Part shown: positions 27,038-36,388 of the stretch, piece after piece
Numbering within the stretch: position 1 is the first letter of the stretch
Layout of the letters: every line of letters begins with the position of its first letter
Origin: Microbacterium sp. Marseille-Q6965
GTDB lineage: Bacteria; Actinomycetota; Actinomycetes; Actinomycetales; Microbacteriaceae
Reading direction: 5' to 3'
Assembly: GCF_946151065.1 (NCBI RefSeq)
Contig: NZ_CAMGZA010000002.1
Coordinates: 124,001-188,000 of the forward strand
DNA length: 64,000 nt
The notes under the pieces: generated by a model
Told to the model about the DNA's origin: nothing
What the model saw: the letters and a program-made list of their open reading frames with translations, nothing else
Database searches by the model: none
Program-made: the position numbers and the translations under genes

Positions 27038-27116
27038 CGGCCGACGCGGGCTCCGGATCCTCGCGTCGGGGACGAGTGCCCGTGCTGCGCGGGGGCGAAG
27101 GAGGCAGGATGGGGAC

Positions 27117-27755
27117 GTGGCGGAGCGCGCGGACCGGCGAGCGAGGTGGCTGGGCATCGGGACCGGTGCCCTCCTCGCGGCCGCGCTGCTCGGCCTGATC
27201 GTCCGGCTGTCCGGCGGGGAGGGGCCGCTGCCCCTCGACGCGTGGTGGCGCGATGTCGTGGCCACCGCCCCCGAGGGGGCTCTGCTCGCGATGTCGCACG
27301 GACTCGACACGATCGGGGGCGGGCGCCTCGCCCATCTCTGGATCCCGCTGGGCCTGCTGATCGTCCTGCTGGCGCTGCGGCGCCCGTGGAGCGCCCTGCT
27401 CTATGCCGTCTCGTCCCTCGCCACCACGGCGCTCGTGCAAGCGAGCAAGGCGGCCTTCGCGCGCCTGCGGCCCGACGACATCGTCATCGACATCTCCTCG
27501 GCGGCCTACCCGTCGGGCCATACGGCGTTCGCCGCCACGGTCGCCACCGCGCTGTGGCTGGTCCTGCCGCGCTGGTGGGTGGCGGCGCTCGGGGTGGCGT
27601 GGACGGCGGCGATGGCCTTCTCCCGCACCCATCTGTCCGCGCACTGGCTCACCGACACGGTCGGCGGCGCCCTCGTCGGGATGGGGGTGGTGCTCGTGAT
27701 GGCGGCGATGCTGTCGCACCGGCTCGCCGAGGAGCCCTGCCCGCCCAGGCGGTGA
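27117..27755 (+). CDS. PAP2-family membrane phosphatase
   Basis: 212 residues from the GTG at 27117, with GAAGGAGG upstream. About five transmembrane helices. The three acid-phosphatase motifs are complete: KAAFARLRP (K-x6-RP), PSGH in AYPSGHTAF, and SRTHLSAHWLTD (SR-x5-H-x3-D). These face outside and hydrolyse lipid phosphates such as undecaprenyl pyrophosphate or phosphatidic acid. It ends 19 bases before the convergent mdh stop. Substrate unknown; the exact start is less certain than the fold. Confidence 0.82.
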   Translation: MAERADRRARWLGIGTGALLAAALLGLIVRLSGGEGPLPLDAWWRDVVATAPEGALLAMSHGLDTIGGGRLAHLWIPLGLLIVLLALRRPWSALLYAVSSLATTALVQASKAAFARLRPDDIVIDISSAAYPSGHTAFAATVATALWLVLPRWWVAALGVAWTAAMAFSRTHLSAHWLTDTVGGALVGMGVVLVMAAMLSHRLAEEPCPPRR

Positions 27756-27774
27756 GTGCGCGCCGCGGCGCCCG

Positions 27775-28752
27775 CTACACCAGCCCCAGGGAGCGGACCT
27801 GCTCGGCCTCGCCGGCGATCTCCGCCACCGAGGCGTCGAGGCGCCCCCGGGTGGCGGCATCCATGTCGAGGCCGGGCACGATCGTCCAAGACCCCTGGTG
27901 GGTCGTCACGGGGAACGAGCTGATCAGCCCCTCGGGAACTCCGTACGATCCGTCGGAGCACACCGCCATCGACGTCCAGTCGCCGTCGGGGGTGCCGTGC
28001 AGCCAGTCGCGGGCGGCGTCGACGGTGGCGGAGGCCGCGGACGCCGCCGACGACGCGCCCCGCGCCTCGATGATCGCGGTGCCGCGGTTCGCCACGGTCG
28101 GGATGAAGTCGCGCTCGACCCACTCCGGGTCGTCGATCGCGTCGAGCGCCGGGCGCCCGGCGATGAGCGCGTGGCTCAGGTCGGGCACCTGCGTGGCGGA
28201 GTGGTTGCCCCAGATGGTGACGCGGGAGATGTCGGCGACGCGGGCGCCCGTCCGGGCGGCGAGCTGCGCGACCGCGCGGTTGTGATCCAGTCGCGTCAGC
28301 GCGGTGAAGCGATCCCGCGGGACGTCGGGTGCGTGCGCGGCCGCGATAAAGGCGTTGGTGTTCGCGGGGTTGCCGGTGACGAGCACGCGCACATCGTCGG
28401 CGGCGACCGCACCGAGGGCCTCGCCCTGCGTGCGGAAGATCGCGCCGTTGGCCTCCAGCAGATCCGCCCGCGTCATGCCGGCGGTGCGCGGCCGGGCACC
28501 CACGAGCAGGGCCAGCTGCGCGCCGTCGAAGATCGTGCGAGCATCGTCGCCGATCTCGATGCCGGCCAGCAGAGGGAAGGCGCCGTCCTGCAGTTCCATC
28601 ACGACGCCCTCGAGCGCGGGCAGCGCCGGCGTGATCTCAAGCAGTCGCAGCTCGATCGGCCGGTCGCCCAGCCCTCCGGCGGCGAGGCGGAACAGCAGGC
28701 TGTAGCCGATCTGACCGGCGGCGCCGGTGACGGCGATGCGCAGGGGCGTCAT
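27775..28752 (-). CDS. mdh: malate dehydrogenase
   Basis: 325 residues of the LDH/MDH superfamily, the cytosolic-type MDH usual in actinobacteria. Visible are the NAD-binding [15 protein letters not shown], the substrate loop [22 protein letters not shown] with its arginines, [22 protein letters not shown], and the catalytic His in [15 protein letters not shown]. It interconverts malate and oxaloacetate in the TCA cycle. Monocistronic here, convergent with the PAP2 gene. Confidence 0.95.
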   Translation of the reverse strand: MTPLRIAVTGAAGQIGYSLLFRLAAGGLGDRPIELRLLEITPALPALEGVVMELQDGAFPLLAGIEIGDDARTIFDGAQLALLVGARPRTAGMTRADLLEANGAIFRTQGEALGAVAADDVRVLVTGNPANTNAFIAAAHAPDVPRDRFTALTRLDHNRAVAQLAARTGARVADISRVTIWGNHSATQVPDLSHALIAGRPALDAIDDPEWVERDFIPTVANRGTAIIEARGASSAASAASATVDAARDWLHGTPDGDWTSMAVCSDGSYGVPEGLISSFPVTTHQGSWTIVPGLDMDAATRGRLDASVAEIAGEAEQVRSLGLV

Positions 28753-28792
28753 GGTCTCGACGCTAGCGCGCGGGGGGATGCGGCGGAACCGC

Positions 28793-30604
28793 TTACTGCG
28801 GCGGCGGGAGCAGGTCGCCGAGGCGGAAGGGCGCGACGCTCTCCCCGTCGCTTGTCGTGATCACCACGACGTCGTCCTCATCGAAGAAGGACAGGAACGA
28901 CTGCGCCTCGAGTACGGCGCGGCCGTCCGCGTCGGCGGTTGGCGCCCCCTCGGCGACGAGCCAGGCGCCCAGGCCGAGGTCGATCTCGACGATGTCGAGA
29001 TCGACGCCGATCCCCGTGTAGATCCTGATGGTCACGGTCGCGCCGGGCGTGGCGTTCTGCACGGCGATGGTGGCCATGCTGCTGTCCCAGCGCGAGGAGG
29101 ACGCGTCGATGGCGAGGTCCGTGAGGTCCGGGGCGGGCGGGGTCACCGGCTCCTCCGGCTCAACCGGCTCCTCCGGCTCCGGTTCGGGGTCAGGCGTGGG
29201 GGTCGGATTCGGAGCGGGTGTGCTCGGCGCCTCCGGCTCGGACGGCGCCGCGGGAAGGGACGCGGGTGCACCGTCGGGCGGCGTGATCGGGGGCACGCTG
29301 GGCGCCGGCGGGGCGGGAACCGGCTCGGGGTCGGCGGCGCGGGGCCTCCGGCTCCTCGGTTCCGGCGCCGGCACGACCGGCTGCTCCTTGGGCTCGGGGT
29401 CGTCGGCGCCGTGCGCTGCCAGGGTCGCGTCGGGCTCGATGGAGGCGTCGGAGGGGGCCGCGCTCTGCTCGATCGCCGCGGGCTCGCTCGTGGGAGCGGG
29501 GGTGCCCGGCGCGACGGCGTTCGCGACGATCGTGCCGACGATCGCGATCGATGCCACGCCGGCGGCGACGAGGCCGCCGATCGTCCACGCGGAACCGGCG
29601 GCGGTGCCGCCGCTTGCCGACCCCGAGGACGACGACGCGGCGCCGGCACCCGCGGCGGCCGTGCCGGCCGCGCCGAGAAGCGCGCTCGCGCTCTCGGCGA
29701 CGTGACCGAACACCTCCGCGCCGTGCCCGACCAGCTCGACGGATCCGGTGACCGTGCCCTCGAGCACGCCCTCCGGCATCGCCGCCAGCGCCATCGGCGC
29801 CGAGCCGTTCTGCTGCAAGGAGGCGAGGTAGCCCGCCGCGCCCGTGACGCCCACGGCCAGGGGAAGCAGGACGAGCACGAGACGGCTGCCGACATCGCGT
29901 GCCTCGGCGGCGACGATCGCGCACCGCGCGCAGTCGGCGATGTGCCGGTCGACCTTGCCGCGGTCGCGCGTGCCGAGGTTGCCGCGTGCGTGCGCTCCGA
30001 GCCGCTCGATCGTCCACCGACAGTCCGAGTCCTCGCCGACGGCGGCGATGTGTGCCTGGATCCACGCCTCGCGCAGTCCCTCGCGCGCCCGGAAGGCGAG
30101 CTGCGAAACCGCGGCGGGCTTCATGCCCAGCAGCCCCGCCACATCGGCGGGCTTCATCTGCTCCACCTCGGTGTACCAGAGCACCTCCTGCCACCGGCTC
30201 GGCAGCGAGCGGAACGCCGTGGTGGTGAGGCTGCGGTCGAGGGCGGCGTCGACCGCGTCCTCGTTGGTGGTCGGGTCCTCGACGTCGTCCAGCTCGTCGA
30301 CCGCCGTCTCACGGCGCGCCCCGCCCCACGCGGCCGCCGTGTTGCGGATGGCCGTGAACAGGTAGGCGCGGAAAGAGCCGGTCGGTCCGCCCCCTCGCCG
30401 GATGGCCTGGAAGATCTTCGCGTACGCCTCCTGCACGAGGTCGTCGGCGTCGAACGACGGCGAGATCGAGCGGGCCGCGACGATCGCCGACCCGTAGTGG
30501 CGTCGCCACAGCTCGGCGAAGGCGTCGGCGTCGCCCGACCGCGACCGCAGCACGAGGTCCGCGTCGGCGGTCGTCTCGGTCGGGTCCGTGTCGGGCGCAC
30601 GCAT
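28793..30604 (-). CDS. sigma-70 (ECF) factor fused to zinc-finger anti-sigma, membrane and extracellular domains
   Basis: 603 residues from the ATG at 30604. GGAGGG lies directly before it, closer than usual, so the start is a little uncertain. Residues of about 15-90 are sigma region 2 ([20 protein letters not shown]), and 130-185 are region 4 ([42 protein letters not shown]). Then comes an HxxxCxxC zinc-binding anti-sigma motif (RHIADCARC, about 220). Two hydrophobic helices follow near 245 and 340, then a long Pro/Glu/Ala-rich spacer. The end is a beta-rich extracellular domain of about 80 residues. One polypeptide thus joins sensor, anti-sigma and sigma. It should respond to an envelope or extracellular signal, perhaps after proteolysis. 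Targets unknown. Confidence 0.85.
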   Translation of the reverse strand: MRAPDTDPTETTADADLVLRSRSGDADAFAELWRRHYGSAIVAARSISPSFDADDLVQEAYAKIFQAIRRGGGPTGSFRAYLFTAIRNTAAAWGGARRETAVDELDDVEDPTTNEDAVDAALDRSLTTTAFRSLPSRWQEVLWYTEVEQMKPADVAGLLGMKPAAVSQLAFRAREGLREAWIQAHIAAVGEDSDCRWTIERLGAHARGNLGTRDRGKVDRHIADCARCAIVAAEARDVGSRLVLVLLPLAVGVTGAAGYLASLQQNGSAPMALAAMPEGVLEGTVTGSVELVGHGAEVFGHVAESASALLGAAGTAAAGAGAASSSSGSASGGTAAGSAWTIGGLVAAGVASIAIVGTIVANAVAPGTPAPTSEPAAIEQSAAPSDASIEPDATLAAHGADDPEPKEQPVVPAPEPRSRRPRAADPEPVPAPPAPSVPPITPPDGAPASLPAAPSEPEAPSTPAPNPTPTPDPEPEPEEPVEPEEPVTPPAPDLTDLAIDASSSRWDSSMATIAVQNATPGATVTIRIYTGIGVDLDIVEIDLGLGAWLVAEGAPTADADGRAVLEAQSFLSFFDEDDVVVITTSDGESVAPFRLGDLLPPPQ

Positions 30605-30850
30605 CCCTCCATTCTGGTGCGAGCCCGCGCGCCGGCGCCAGTTTTCCGCAGGATTTTGCGGGTTCCTCTGCGATTCGCCGCCCCGGCCCGAGAATCTCCG
30701 ACGATCTTCGCCAACTCGCGTAATGAATCGCCCGGTACCCGGTCTCATCCGGTGAGAGAGGCGTACGCCGACGTCCCGACACCCGATCGGGCCGGCGTCC
30801 CGATCGAAGAGACAGCACTTCGGGGGAGGGGCTTCGCTTCGGTCGGATGA

Positions 30851-30886
30851 GAAGGGCCCGGTGTTCGGGGGAACACCGGGCCCTTC
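30851..30886. terminator. terminator of nagA (16-bp hairpin)
   Basis: A perfect 16-bp stem (30851-30866 with 30871-30886) and GGGG loop, 12 bases beyond the nagA stop on the minus strand. Neither side has a T-run. The rest of the 30605-30850 spacer holds only the upstream region of the sigma-fusion gene, with no other gene recognised. Confidence 0.8.
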
Positions 30887-30898
30887 GTCTGCGTGGTG

Positions 30899-32050
30899 TC
30901 AGACGCGCTCGCCCGCCGCCCACACCGCACGCACCGACAGCGCCTCATCGAGCAGGACGGCATCGCCGCCGGCGCCCGCCGTGAGCGCGCCCAGGTCGCT
31001 CCGACCGAGCGCTCGTGCGGGCACCGCCGTCAGTGCCGCCACCGCCACGGGCAGGGAGACGCCGAACGCCACGGCACGGCGCAGCGCGGCGTCCTGCGTG
31101 AGGGTCGAGCCCGCGATCGCGCCGGTGTCCACCACCCGTGCGACGCCGTGGGTCACGTTCACGTCGAGCGCGCCGATCGCGTACGAGCCGTCGGGCATGC
31201 CCGTGGCCGCCATCGCGTCGGTGACGAGGGCGACGCGACCGGGCGCGGCCGCGAAGAGCAGGCGCATCACGTCGTCGTGCACGTGCACGCCGTCCGCGAT
31301 CAGCTCGAGCGTCACGCGCTCGTCCCGCGCCGCGACGGGGATCGGTCCCGGGTCGCGGTGATGGACGCCCGGCATCGCGTTGAAGGCGTGCGTCAGCAGC
31401 GTGGCACCCGCGTCGATGGCCGCCGCGGTGACACGCGCGTCGGCGCCGGTGTGCCCGATGGCCGCCACGGCGCCTGCCGCCACCACGCGCCGCACCGCCT
31501 CCAGGCCGCCCGGGCGCTCGGGCGCGATCGTCACCTGCACCACCGTGCCCCGGCCGGCGGTCAACAGCCGGTCCACGTCGCGCGGCGCCGGGTCGCGCAG
31601 CAGCGCGGGGTCGTGCGCACCGTGGTGCGCGGGGTCGAGGAAGGGCCCCTCCAGGTGTGAGCCCAGCACCGTCGGATCGGTCGCCGCCAGATCGGCGACG
31701 GCGGCGGCCCGTGCCGCGAGCAGATCCATCGGCGCGGTCACGAGCGAGATCACGGCGCGCGTGGTGCCGTGGCGGCGGTGCAGCGCGCGGGCGGCGCGGA
31801 TCGCCTCGAGGCCGTCGTCGTACGCGGCACCGCCTCCGCCGTGACCGTGGAGGTCGACGAAGCCCGGTGCGAGCACGGCGCCCGCGCCCGCGAGTGCCGT
31901 CGCGTCGATGACCTCGTCGCCGGGCGCGGCGGCCTCCCGCCACCGTCCCGCCCCGGTCGCCGCGATCCGATCGCCCTCCAGGCGGACCCAGCCGTCCGGC
32001 GTTTCGGATCCGTCTGACACCAGCCGGGCGGAGTGGATCAGCGTTGCCAT
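30899..32050 (-). CDS. nagA: N-acetylglucosamine-6-phosphate deacetylase
   Basis: 383 residues from the ATG at 32050 (MATLIHS); an ATG at 32068 adds six residues. An amidohydrolase barrel with the family motifs PGFVDLHGHGGGG, SHLEGPFLDPAHHGAH (metal Glu), AIGHTGAD and LLTHAFNAMPGVHHRDPG (metal His pair), and the catalytic Asp in LVTDAMAATGMPDGSY. It removes acetate from GlcNAc-6-phosphate to give glucosamine-6-phosphate for amino-sugar catabolism or recycling. No nagB or transporter is adjacent. Divergent from glyA; their promoters share about 180 bases. Confidence 0.92.
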   Translation of the reverse strand: MATLIHSARLVSDGSETPDGWVRLEGDRIAATGAGRWREAAAPGDEVIDATALAGAGAVLAPGFVDLHGHGGGGAAYDDGLEAIRAARALHRRHGTTRAVISLVTAPMDLLAARAAAVADLAATDPTVLGSHLEGPFLDPAHHGAHDPALLRDPAPRDVDRLLTAGRGTVVQVTIAPERPGGLEAVRRVVAAGAVAAIGHTGADARVTAAAIDAGATLLTHAFNAMPGVHHRDPGPIPVAARDERVTLELIADGVHVHDDVMRLLFAAAPGRVALVTDAMAATGMPDGSYAIGALDVNVTHGVARVVDTGAIAGSTLTQDAALRRAVAFGVSLPVAVAALTAVPARALGRSDLGALTAGAGGDAVLLDEALSVRAVWAAGERV

Positions 32051-32084
32051 GCCGAAAGCGTGCCACATGAGGCGGATCCGGCCC

Positions 32085-32112
32085 TTGGCAGGCCGGGCCC
32101 TTCCGTTATGAT
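32085..32112 (+). promoter_or_regulatory. promoter of the ZTP riboswitch-glyA-folD unit
   Basis: TTGGCA (32085-32090), a 16-base spacer and TATGAT (32107-32112) make the best sigma-70-like promoter in the window. Transcription would start near 32119, just at the beginning of the riboswitch. Confidence 0.75.
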
Positions 32113-32113
32113 C

Positions 32114-32190
32114 GTCGTGTCGCGACTGGCGTTGAGGTGGGTCACCACCGGGGAGCGACCTGGACGGCATTCGACCGCGCGCCTGGGCCG
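32114..32190 (+). ncRNA. ZTP riboswitch (pfl motif)
   Basis: The leader contains the conserved blocks of the pfl motif in order: CGCGACTGGCG (32121-32131), a GGTGG/CCACC-type hairpin, CCGGGGAGCGAC, then after a short linker CGCGCGCCTGGGC near 32176-32188, which forms the pseudoknot. The pfl RNA binds ZTP/ZMP (the purine intermediate AICAR phosphate), which signals shortage of 10-formyl-tetrahydrofolate. Genes under it typically include glyA and folD, exactly the two that follow. The distance to the glyA start is about 45 bases, leaving room for translational or termination control. Confidence 0.9.
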
Positions 32191-32232
32191 AAGCGAACAC
32201 CCGTAATCCGCCACGTCGTCTGGAGAGATCGC

Positions 32233-33531
32233 ATGACCGATCCGCTGTTCAACGCCCCGCTCGCCGAGGTCGACCCCGAGATCGCCCAGGTGCTGCAGCG
32301 CGAGCTCAACCGGCAGCGCAGCTTCCTCGAGATGATCGCGTCCGAGAACTTCGTGCCCGTGTCGGTGCTGCAGTCGCAGGGCTCCGTGCTCACGAACAAG
32401 TACGCCGAGGGCTATCCGGGACGCCGCTACTACGGCGGCTGCGAGGAGGTCGACGTCGCCGAGGAGCTCGCGATCTCACGGGCCAAGGAGCTGTTCGGCG
32501 CCGAGTTCGCCAACGTTCAGCCGCACTCGGGCGCCTCGGCGAACGCCGCGGTCCTGCACGCCATCGCGCGCCCGGGCGACACGATCCTGGGCCTGTCGCT
32601 CGACCACGGCGGCCACCTGACGCACGGCATGAAGATCAACTTCTCGGGCCGGCTCTACGACATCGTGCCGTACGAGGTCGACGCCGAGACGTCGATGGTC
32701 GACATGGACGAGGTGCGTCGCCTCGCCCTCCAGCACAAGCCGAAGGTGATCATCGCCGGATGGTCGGCGTACCCGCGCCAGCTCGACTTCGCCGCGTTCC
32801 GCGCGATCGCCGACGAGGTGGGCGCCTACCTGTGGGTCGACATGGCACACTTCGCGGGCCTGGTGGCCGCGGGCCTGCACCCGAGCCCCGTGCCGCACGC
32901 CCACGTCGTCTCGTCGACCGTGCACAAGACGATCGGCGGCCCGCGCTCCGGCTTCATCCTCACGAACGACGCCGACGTCGCGAAGAAGATCAACTCGGCC
33001 GTGTTCCCGGGTCAGCAGGGCGGCCCGCTCATGCACGTCATCGCGGCGAAGGCGACGGCGTTCAAGCTGGCGGCCACGCCCGAGTTCAAGGACCGCCAGG
33101 AGCGCACGCTGCGCGGCGCGCGCATCCTCGCCGAGCGCCTGACGCAGCAGGATGTGAAGGATGCGGGCATCTCGGTCCGCTCCGGCGGCACCGACGTGCA
33201 CCTCGTGCTCGTCGACCTGCGCGACGCGGCGATCGACGGCAAGCAGGCCGAGGATCTGCTGCACGAGATCCGCATCACGGTGAACCGGAACTCGGTGCCC
33301 AACGATCCGCGCCCGCCGATGGTCACCTCCGGGCTGCGCATCGGCACGCCCGCGCTCGCGACGCGCGGCTTCGGCGACGCCGAGTTCACCGAGGTCGCCG
33401 ACGTCATCGCGCTCGCGCTGCTTCCCGATCCGGATCTTCGGGCACTGCGCGAGCGCGTGGCGAGGCTCGCCGACGCGTTCCCGCTCTACCCGGCTCTCGA
33501 GCAGGCCGGCCAGGGATACGCGGGCATCTGA
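32233..33531 (+). CDS. glyA: serine hydroxymethyltransferase
   Basis: 432 residues from the ATG at 32233. PLP enzyme that converts serine and tetrahydrofolate to glycine and 5,10-methylene-tetrahydrofolate. Signatures: [48 protein letters not shown], and the PLP lysine in [18 protein letters not shown]. The stop overlaps the folD start by one base (TGATG), so both one-carbon enzymes are made together under the upstream ZTP riboswitch. Confidence 0.97.
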   Translation: MTDPLFNAPLAEVDPEIAQVLQRELNRQRSFLEMIASENFVPVSVLQSQGSVLTNKYAEGYPGRRYYGGCEEVDVAEELAISRAKELFGAEFANVQPHSGASANAAVLHAIARPGDTILGLSLDHGGHLTHGMKINFSGRLYDIVPYEVDAETSMVDMDEVRRLALQHKPKVIIAGWSAYPRQLDFAAFRAIADEVGAYLWVDMAHFAGLVAAGLHPSPVPHAHVVSSTVHKTIGGPRSGFILTNDADVAKKINSAVFPGQQGGPLMHVIAAKATAFKLAATPEFKDRQERTLRGARILAERLTQQDVKDAGISVRSGGTDVHLVLVDLRDAAIDGKQAEDLLHEIRITVNRNSVPNDPRPPMVTSGLRIGTPALATRGFGDAEFTEVADVIALALLPDPDLRALRERVARLADAFPLYPALEQAGQGYAGI

Positions 33532-34415
33532 TGGTCGCGCGGGTTCTCGACGGCAAGGCCGCCTCGGCGGCGATCAAGGCCGAGCTGGCGGAGCGGGTCG
33601 CGGCGCTGAAGGAGCGCGGCGTCGTTCCGGGCATCGCCACCGTGCTCGTCGGCGCCGATCCGGCGTCGCAGCTGTACGTGGGCATGAAGCACCGCCAGTC
33701 CGAGGCGATCGGCATGAACTCGATTCAGCGTGAGCTGCCGGCCGATGCGACGCAGGAGCAGGTCGAGGCGCTCATCGACGAGCTCAACGCCGATCCGTCG
33801 TGCCACGGGTACATCGTGCAGCTGCCCCTGCCGAAGCACCTCGACACCGACGCGATCCTCGAGCGCATCGACCCGGCCAAGGACGCCGACGGCCTGCACC
33901 CCACCAACCTCGGGCGGCTCGTGCTGAACGTGAACGCCCCGATCCACACGCCGCTGCCCTGCACGCCGCGGGGCGTGATCGAGCTGCTGCTGCGCAACGA
34001 CTACGACCTCGCGGGCAAGCACGTGGTGGTCGTCGGGCGCGGCGTCACGATCGGCCGCTCCATCGGGCTGCTGCTCACGCGCCGCGAGATCAACGCGACG
34101 GTCACCCAGGTGCACACGGGCACCGTCGACATGGGGCAGTACCTGCGCCAGGCCGACGTCATCGTGGCGTCGGCGGGGGTCAAGCACCTCATCCGGCCGG
34201 AGGACGTCAAGCCCGGTGCCGCGGTGCTCGATGTGGGCGTGACGCGTGAGGACGACCCCGAGACGGGCAAGCAGAAGGTCTACGGCGACGTGGACCCGGC
34301 GGTGGCCGGGGTGGCCGGCTGGCTCTCGCCCAACCCCGGCGGCGTCGGCCCCATGACGGTCGCGCTGCTCATGACCAACGTCGTCGAGGCGGCCGAGAGG
34401 TCCCTCGCCGGCTGA
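33531..34415 (+). CDS. folD: methylene-THF dehydrogenase/methenyl-THF cyclohydrolase
   Basis: 294 residues. The catalytic segment is [22 protein letters not shown], with the Tyr and Lys used in cyclohydrolase activity. [14 protein letters not shown] and [13 protein letters not shown] are further family blocks. The NADP-binding domain has [20 protein letters not shown], and [15 protein letters not shown] closes the sequence. It makes 10-formyl-THF for purine synthesis, the shortage sensed by the riboswitch ahead of glyA. Translationally coupled to glyA. Confidence 0.96.
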   Translation: MVARVLDGKAASAAIKAELAERVAALKERGVVPGIATVLVGADPASQLYVGMKHRQSEAIGMNSIQRELPADATQEQVEALIDELNADPSCHGYIVQLPLPKHLDTDAILERIDPAKDADGLHPTNLGRLVLNVNAPIHTPLPCTPRGVIELLLRNDYDLAGKHVVVVGRGVTIGRSIGLLLTRREINATVTQVHTGTVDMGQYLRQADVIVASAGVKHLIRPEDVKPGAAVLDVGVTREDDPETGKQKVYGDVDPAVAGVAGWLSPNPGGVGPMTVALLMTNVVEAAERSLAG

Positions 34416-34441
34416 CGCGTGCGGGCTGCGAGTCTCCCGGC

Positions 34442-34460
34442 AAAGGTAAGGCTCACCTAT
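34442..34460. promoter_or_regulatory. DtxR/IdeR-type iron box
   Basis: AAAGGTAAGGCTCACCTAT matches 14 of 19 positions of the IdeR/DtxR consensus (two imperfect AGGTTAG/CTAACCT half-sites). It lies 22 bases before the start of the SIP-domain gene and overlaps its probable -10 region (TATACC or TGTATC). Iron-loaded repressor here would shut the gene off, giving expression in iron starvation. Confidence 0.75.
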
Positions 34461-34481
34461 ACCGGGTGTATCCTGGAGGGG

Positions 34482-34964
34482 ATGTCACGCCACACGCCCG
34501 AGGGCTCCGTCCGGGAGCACAGCGACGCCGCCTGCCGCGCGCCGCGGCACTCGCGCGTCCAGCACCTCATCACCGCTGACGAGTCCTCGCTCGCCGAGCT
34601 CGAGACGCTGTTGGCCACTCTGCCGATCTGCTCGACCGGCCGCGTGTTCGTCGAGGTCCCGGACGTCACGTGGGTGTGCGACCTCCGTGTGCCCGCCCGT
34701 ATGACGCTGACGTGGCTCGACCGCTCGGTGCGCACCGGAGCACCCGGCACCGGCCGGCCATGTCCGACCGGCCGTGCGCTCGCACGGGCGGTCACGGCCT
34801 GGGCCGACGAGATGATGTGCGGCGAGGACGACGCGACGCGTGTGCACCTGCTCGGCGGCTACCTAGGCACCGCCGATATCGTGGATCACCTCACCGAGCG
34901 CCGCGGCGTGCCGTTCGAGTCGATCCACGTGCCGGAGCGCTACCGGCTGCTCGTCGGCGACTGA
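34482..34964 (+). CDS. stand-alone SIP-domain protein (siderophore-interacting reductase C-terminal domain)
   Basis: 160 residues from the ATG at 34482, with GGAGGGG upstream. It resembles the NAD(P)H-binding SIP domain of ViuB/FhuF-like siderophore-interacting proteins: HLITADESSLAELETLLATLP, GRVFVEVPD, and the end ADIVDHLTERRGVPFESIHVPERYRLL. The FAD-binding domain that normally precedes SIP is missing, so it cannot be a complete ferric-siderophore reductase by itself. The iron box upstream supports a role in iron acquisition. Its 3' end overlaps the convergent gene by 25 bases. Confidence 0.72.
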   Translation: MSRHTPEGSVREHSDAACRAPRHSRVQHLITADESSLAELETLLATLPICSTGRVFVEVPDVTWVCDLRVPARMTLTWLDRSVRTGAPGTGRPCPTGRALARAVTAWADEMMCGEDDATRVHLLGGYLGTADIVDHLTERRGVPFESIHVPERYRLLVGD

Positions 34965-35443
34965 CGCGACCCGCCGGGTCGCCGCTCGGCGGGGACGTAC
35001 CCGCCGTCCTGCAGGCCGGCCTCGATTTCGAAGCGGTTGCGCAGCGGATCGCGCCCCGCGAGCAGATAGAGCAGCGGGAGGAGCAGCCCGTACCGGCGCC
35101 ACTGGCGCACGTGAACGAGCTCGTGCGCGAGCACGCGGTCGCTCTCGCGGTCGCGGCGGGTGAGGTAGCACCGGCCGACGCACACGCCGCCGCGGGCATG
35201 CGTCCAGCGCGGCATGCGACGGAACACGATGAGCTCCCCGTGGCGTTCCACCCTGCCGGTGCTCCACAGCCCGCCCCACACGAAGCCGACGGCCGTGGCG
35301 ATGCCGGCGCCGGCGCGGCTGATCCACGAGTCCAGGAGGAACGCGGGGATTCGCCGGTCGAGCGCGAGGCCCGACTCCTGCCGCAGCGCGGCGACCTCGC
35401 GCCAGTCGTGCGGGCGGGGCGGCTGTGGGAAGGAGATCCTCAT
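34940..35443 (-). CDS. putative HExxH zinc-peptidase-like protein
   Basis: 167 residues, start ATG at 35443 overlapping the stop of the arginase-family gene by 4 bases. I do not recognise an established family. The clear feature is VLAHELVHVRQWRRYGLLLPLLYLLAGRDPLRNRFEIEA, an HExxH zinc motif with a downstream Glu (FEIEA) as a possible third ligand. It is loosely like the DUF4157/eCIS-core peptidase fold. A hydrophobic stretch (WISRAGAGIATAVGFVWGG, about 43-61) suggests membrane association. Coupled to an arginase-like enzyme; the functional link is unclear. Confidence 0.6.
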   Translation of the reverse strand: MRISFPQPPRPHDWREVAALRQESGLALDRRIPAFLLDSWISRAGAGIATAVGFVWGGLWSTGRVERHGELIVFRRMPRWTHARGGVCVGRCYLTRRDRESDRVLAHELVHVRQWRRYGLLLPLLYLLAGRDPLRNRFEIEAGLQDGGYVPAERRPGGSRQSPTSSR

Positions 35444-36258
35444 GCGAGGGCGCCCACGAGACGCAGGATCGCGCCCATGTCGTCGACGGCCGCGGCCGGC
35501 GTGGGCGGGGCGAACCCGGTGATGGCCGCGCCGGCAAGCGGGAGGCGTGCGCGCAGTGCGCCGATCGCGGCGAGCAGCCCGGCGGGCGTGAGGCCGAAGG
35601 GCGCGGCGTTCGAGACGCCCGAAAGGTGGGCGGGATCGAGCACGTCCACGTCGATGTGCACGAACACGCGCGCTGCGCCCGTGGCGGCGACGGCCTCGGC
35701 GAGCGCCTCCGGGCGGCCCTCGATCTCGTCGCACGCGAGCCGAGCGATCCCCTCCTGGGTCGCGACATCCGCCTCGGCCGGTTCGAGGTCGCGGGCCCCG
35801 GCCAGCACCACGCGCGAGGCCGACACGCGGCCCGGACGCAGCGACAGGTCGGCGCCCGCCTCACCCAGCACGGCCCGCAACGCCATCCCGGAGAACGCGC
35901 CGGACGGGCTCGTCTCGGGGGAGTGCAGGTCGCCGTGCGCGTCGAACCACACCACGGCGAGATCGTCGTCGGCGAGTGCGTCGATCGCGGGCACCGTGAC
36001 CGAGCAGTCGCCGCCGATCACGATGGCGGGCGAGTCCTCGGCCGCCACGGCCGAGGCGATGCTCTCGCGCACGCGCAGCAGCGCGCTGGCCCGCTGCACG
36101 CCGGTTTCGAGACGCTCTCCGGCCTCGAGGGGCACCGCCACGCGCATGCACGCGGCCGCGGGCAGATCCCCGGCGATCGCCTCGGCGCCGTCGACGAGCG
36201 CCATCGCGCGCGCCGAGGGCGATCCCTGCCATTGCGGAACCACGACGAACCGGGCCAT
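35440..36258 (-). CDS. arginase/agmatinase-family hydrolase
   Basis: 272 residues from the ATG at 36258. The manganese-binding motifs of ureohydrolases are present: GGDCSVT (His of GGDHS replaced by Cys), WFDAHGDLHSPET (D-x-H-x-D) and FVHIDVDVLDP (D-x-D). The body is shorter than standard arginase and the first metal ligand is altered, so activity on arginine or agmatine is doubtful. It could be a divergent formiminoglutamase or guanidino-acid hydrolase. Operon with the HExxH gene; preceded by a hairpin shared with pspA. Confidence 0.7.
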   Translation of the reverse strand: MARFVVVPQWQGSPSARAMALVDGAEAIAGDLPAAACMRVAVPLEAGERLETGVQRASALLRVRESIASAVAAEDSPAIVIGGDCSVTVPAIDALADDDLAVVWFDAHGDLHSPETSPSGAFSGMALRAVLGEAGADLSLRPGRVSASRVVLAGARDLEPAEADVATQEGIARLACDEIEGRPEALAEAVAATGAARVFVHIDVDVLDPAHLSGVSNAAPFGLTPAGLLAAIGALRARLPLAGAAITGFAPPTPAAAVDDMGAILRLVGALA

Positions 36259-36339
36259 GGCCCCATTCTCCACGAGGATCGGCCCGGTGGAGCCGCCCGG
36301 ATCGACTCGCGACCGCGCGGGTCCCATGCACCCGGGACA

Positions 36340-36381
36340 CGCGACGGCGCCGCCCCGAGAACCCGGGGCGGCGCCGTCGCG
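36340..36381. terminator. 18-bp hairpin between pspA and the arginase-like gene
   Basis: A perfect 18-bp GC-rich stem (36340-36357 with 36364-36381) with an AGAACC loop. It lies 8 bases after the pspA stop on the minus strand and 82 bases before the next start. Likely pspA terminator. Confidence 0.83.
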
Positions 36382-36388
36382 AGAGGGC

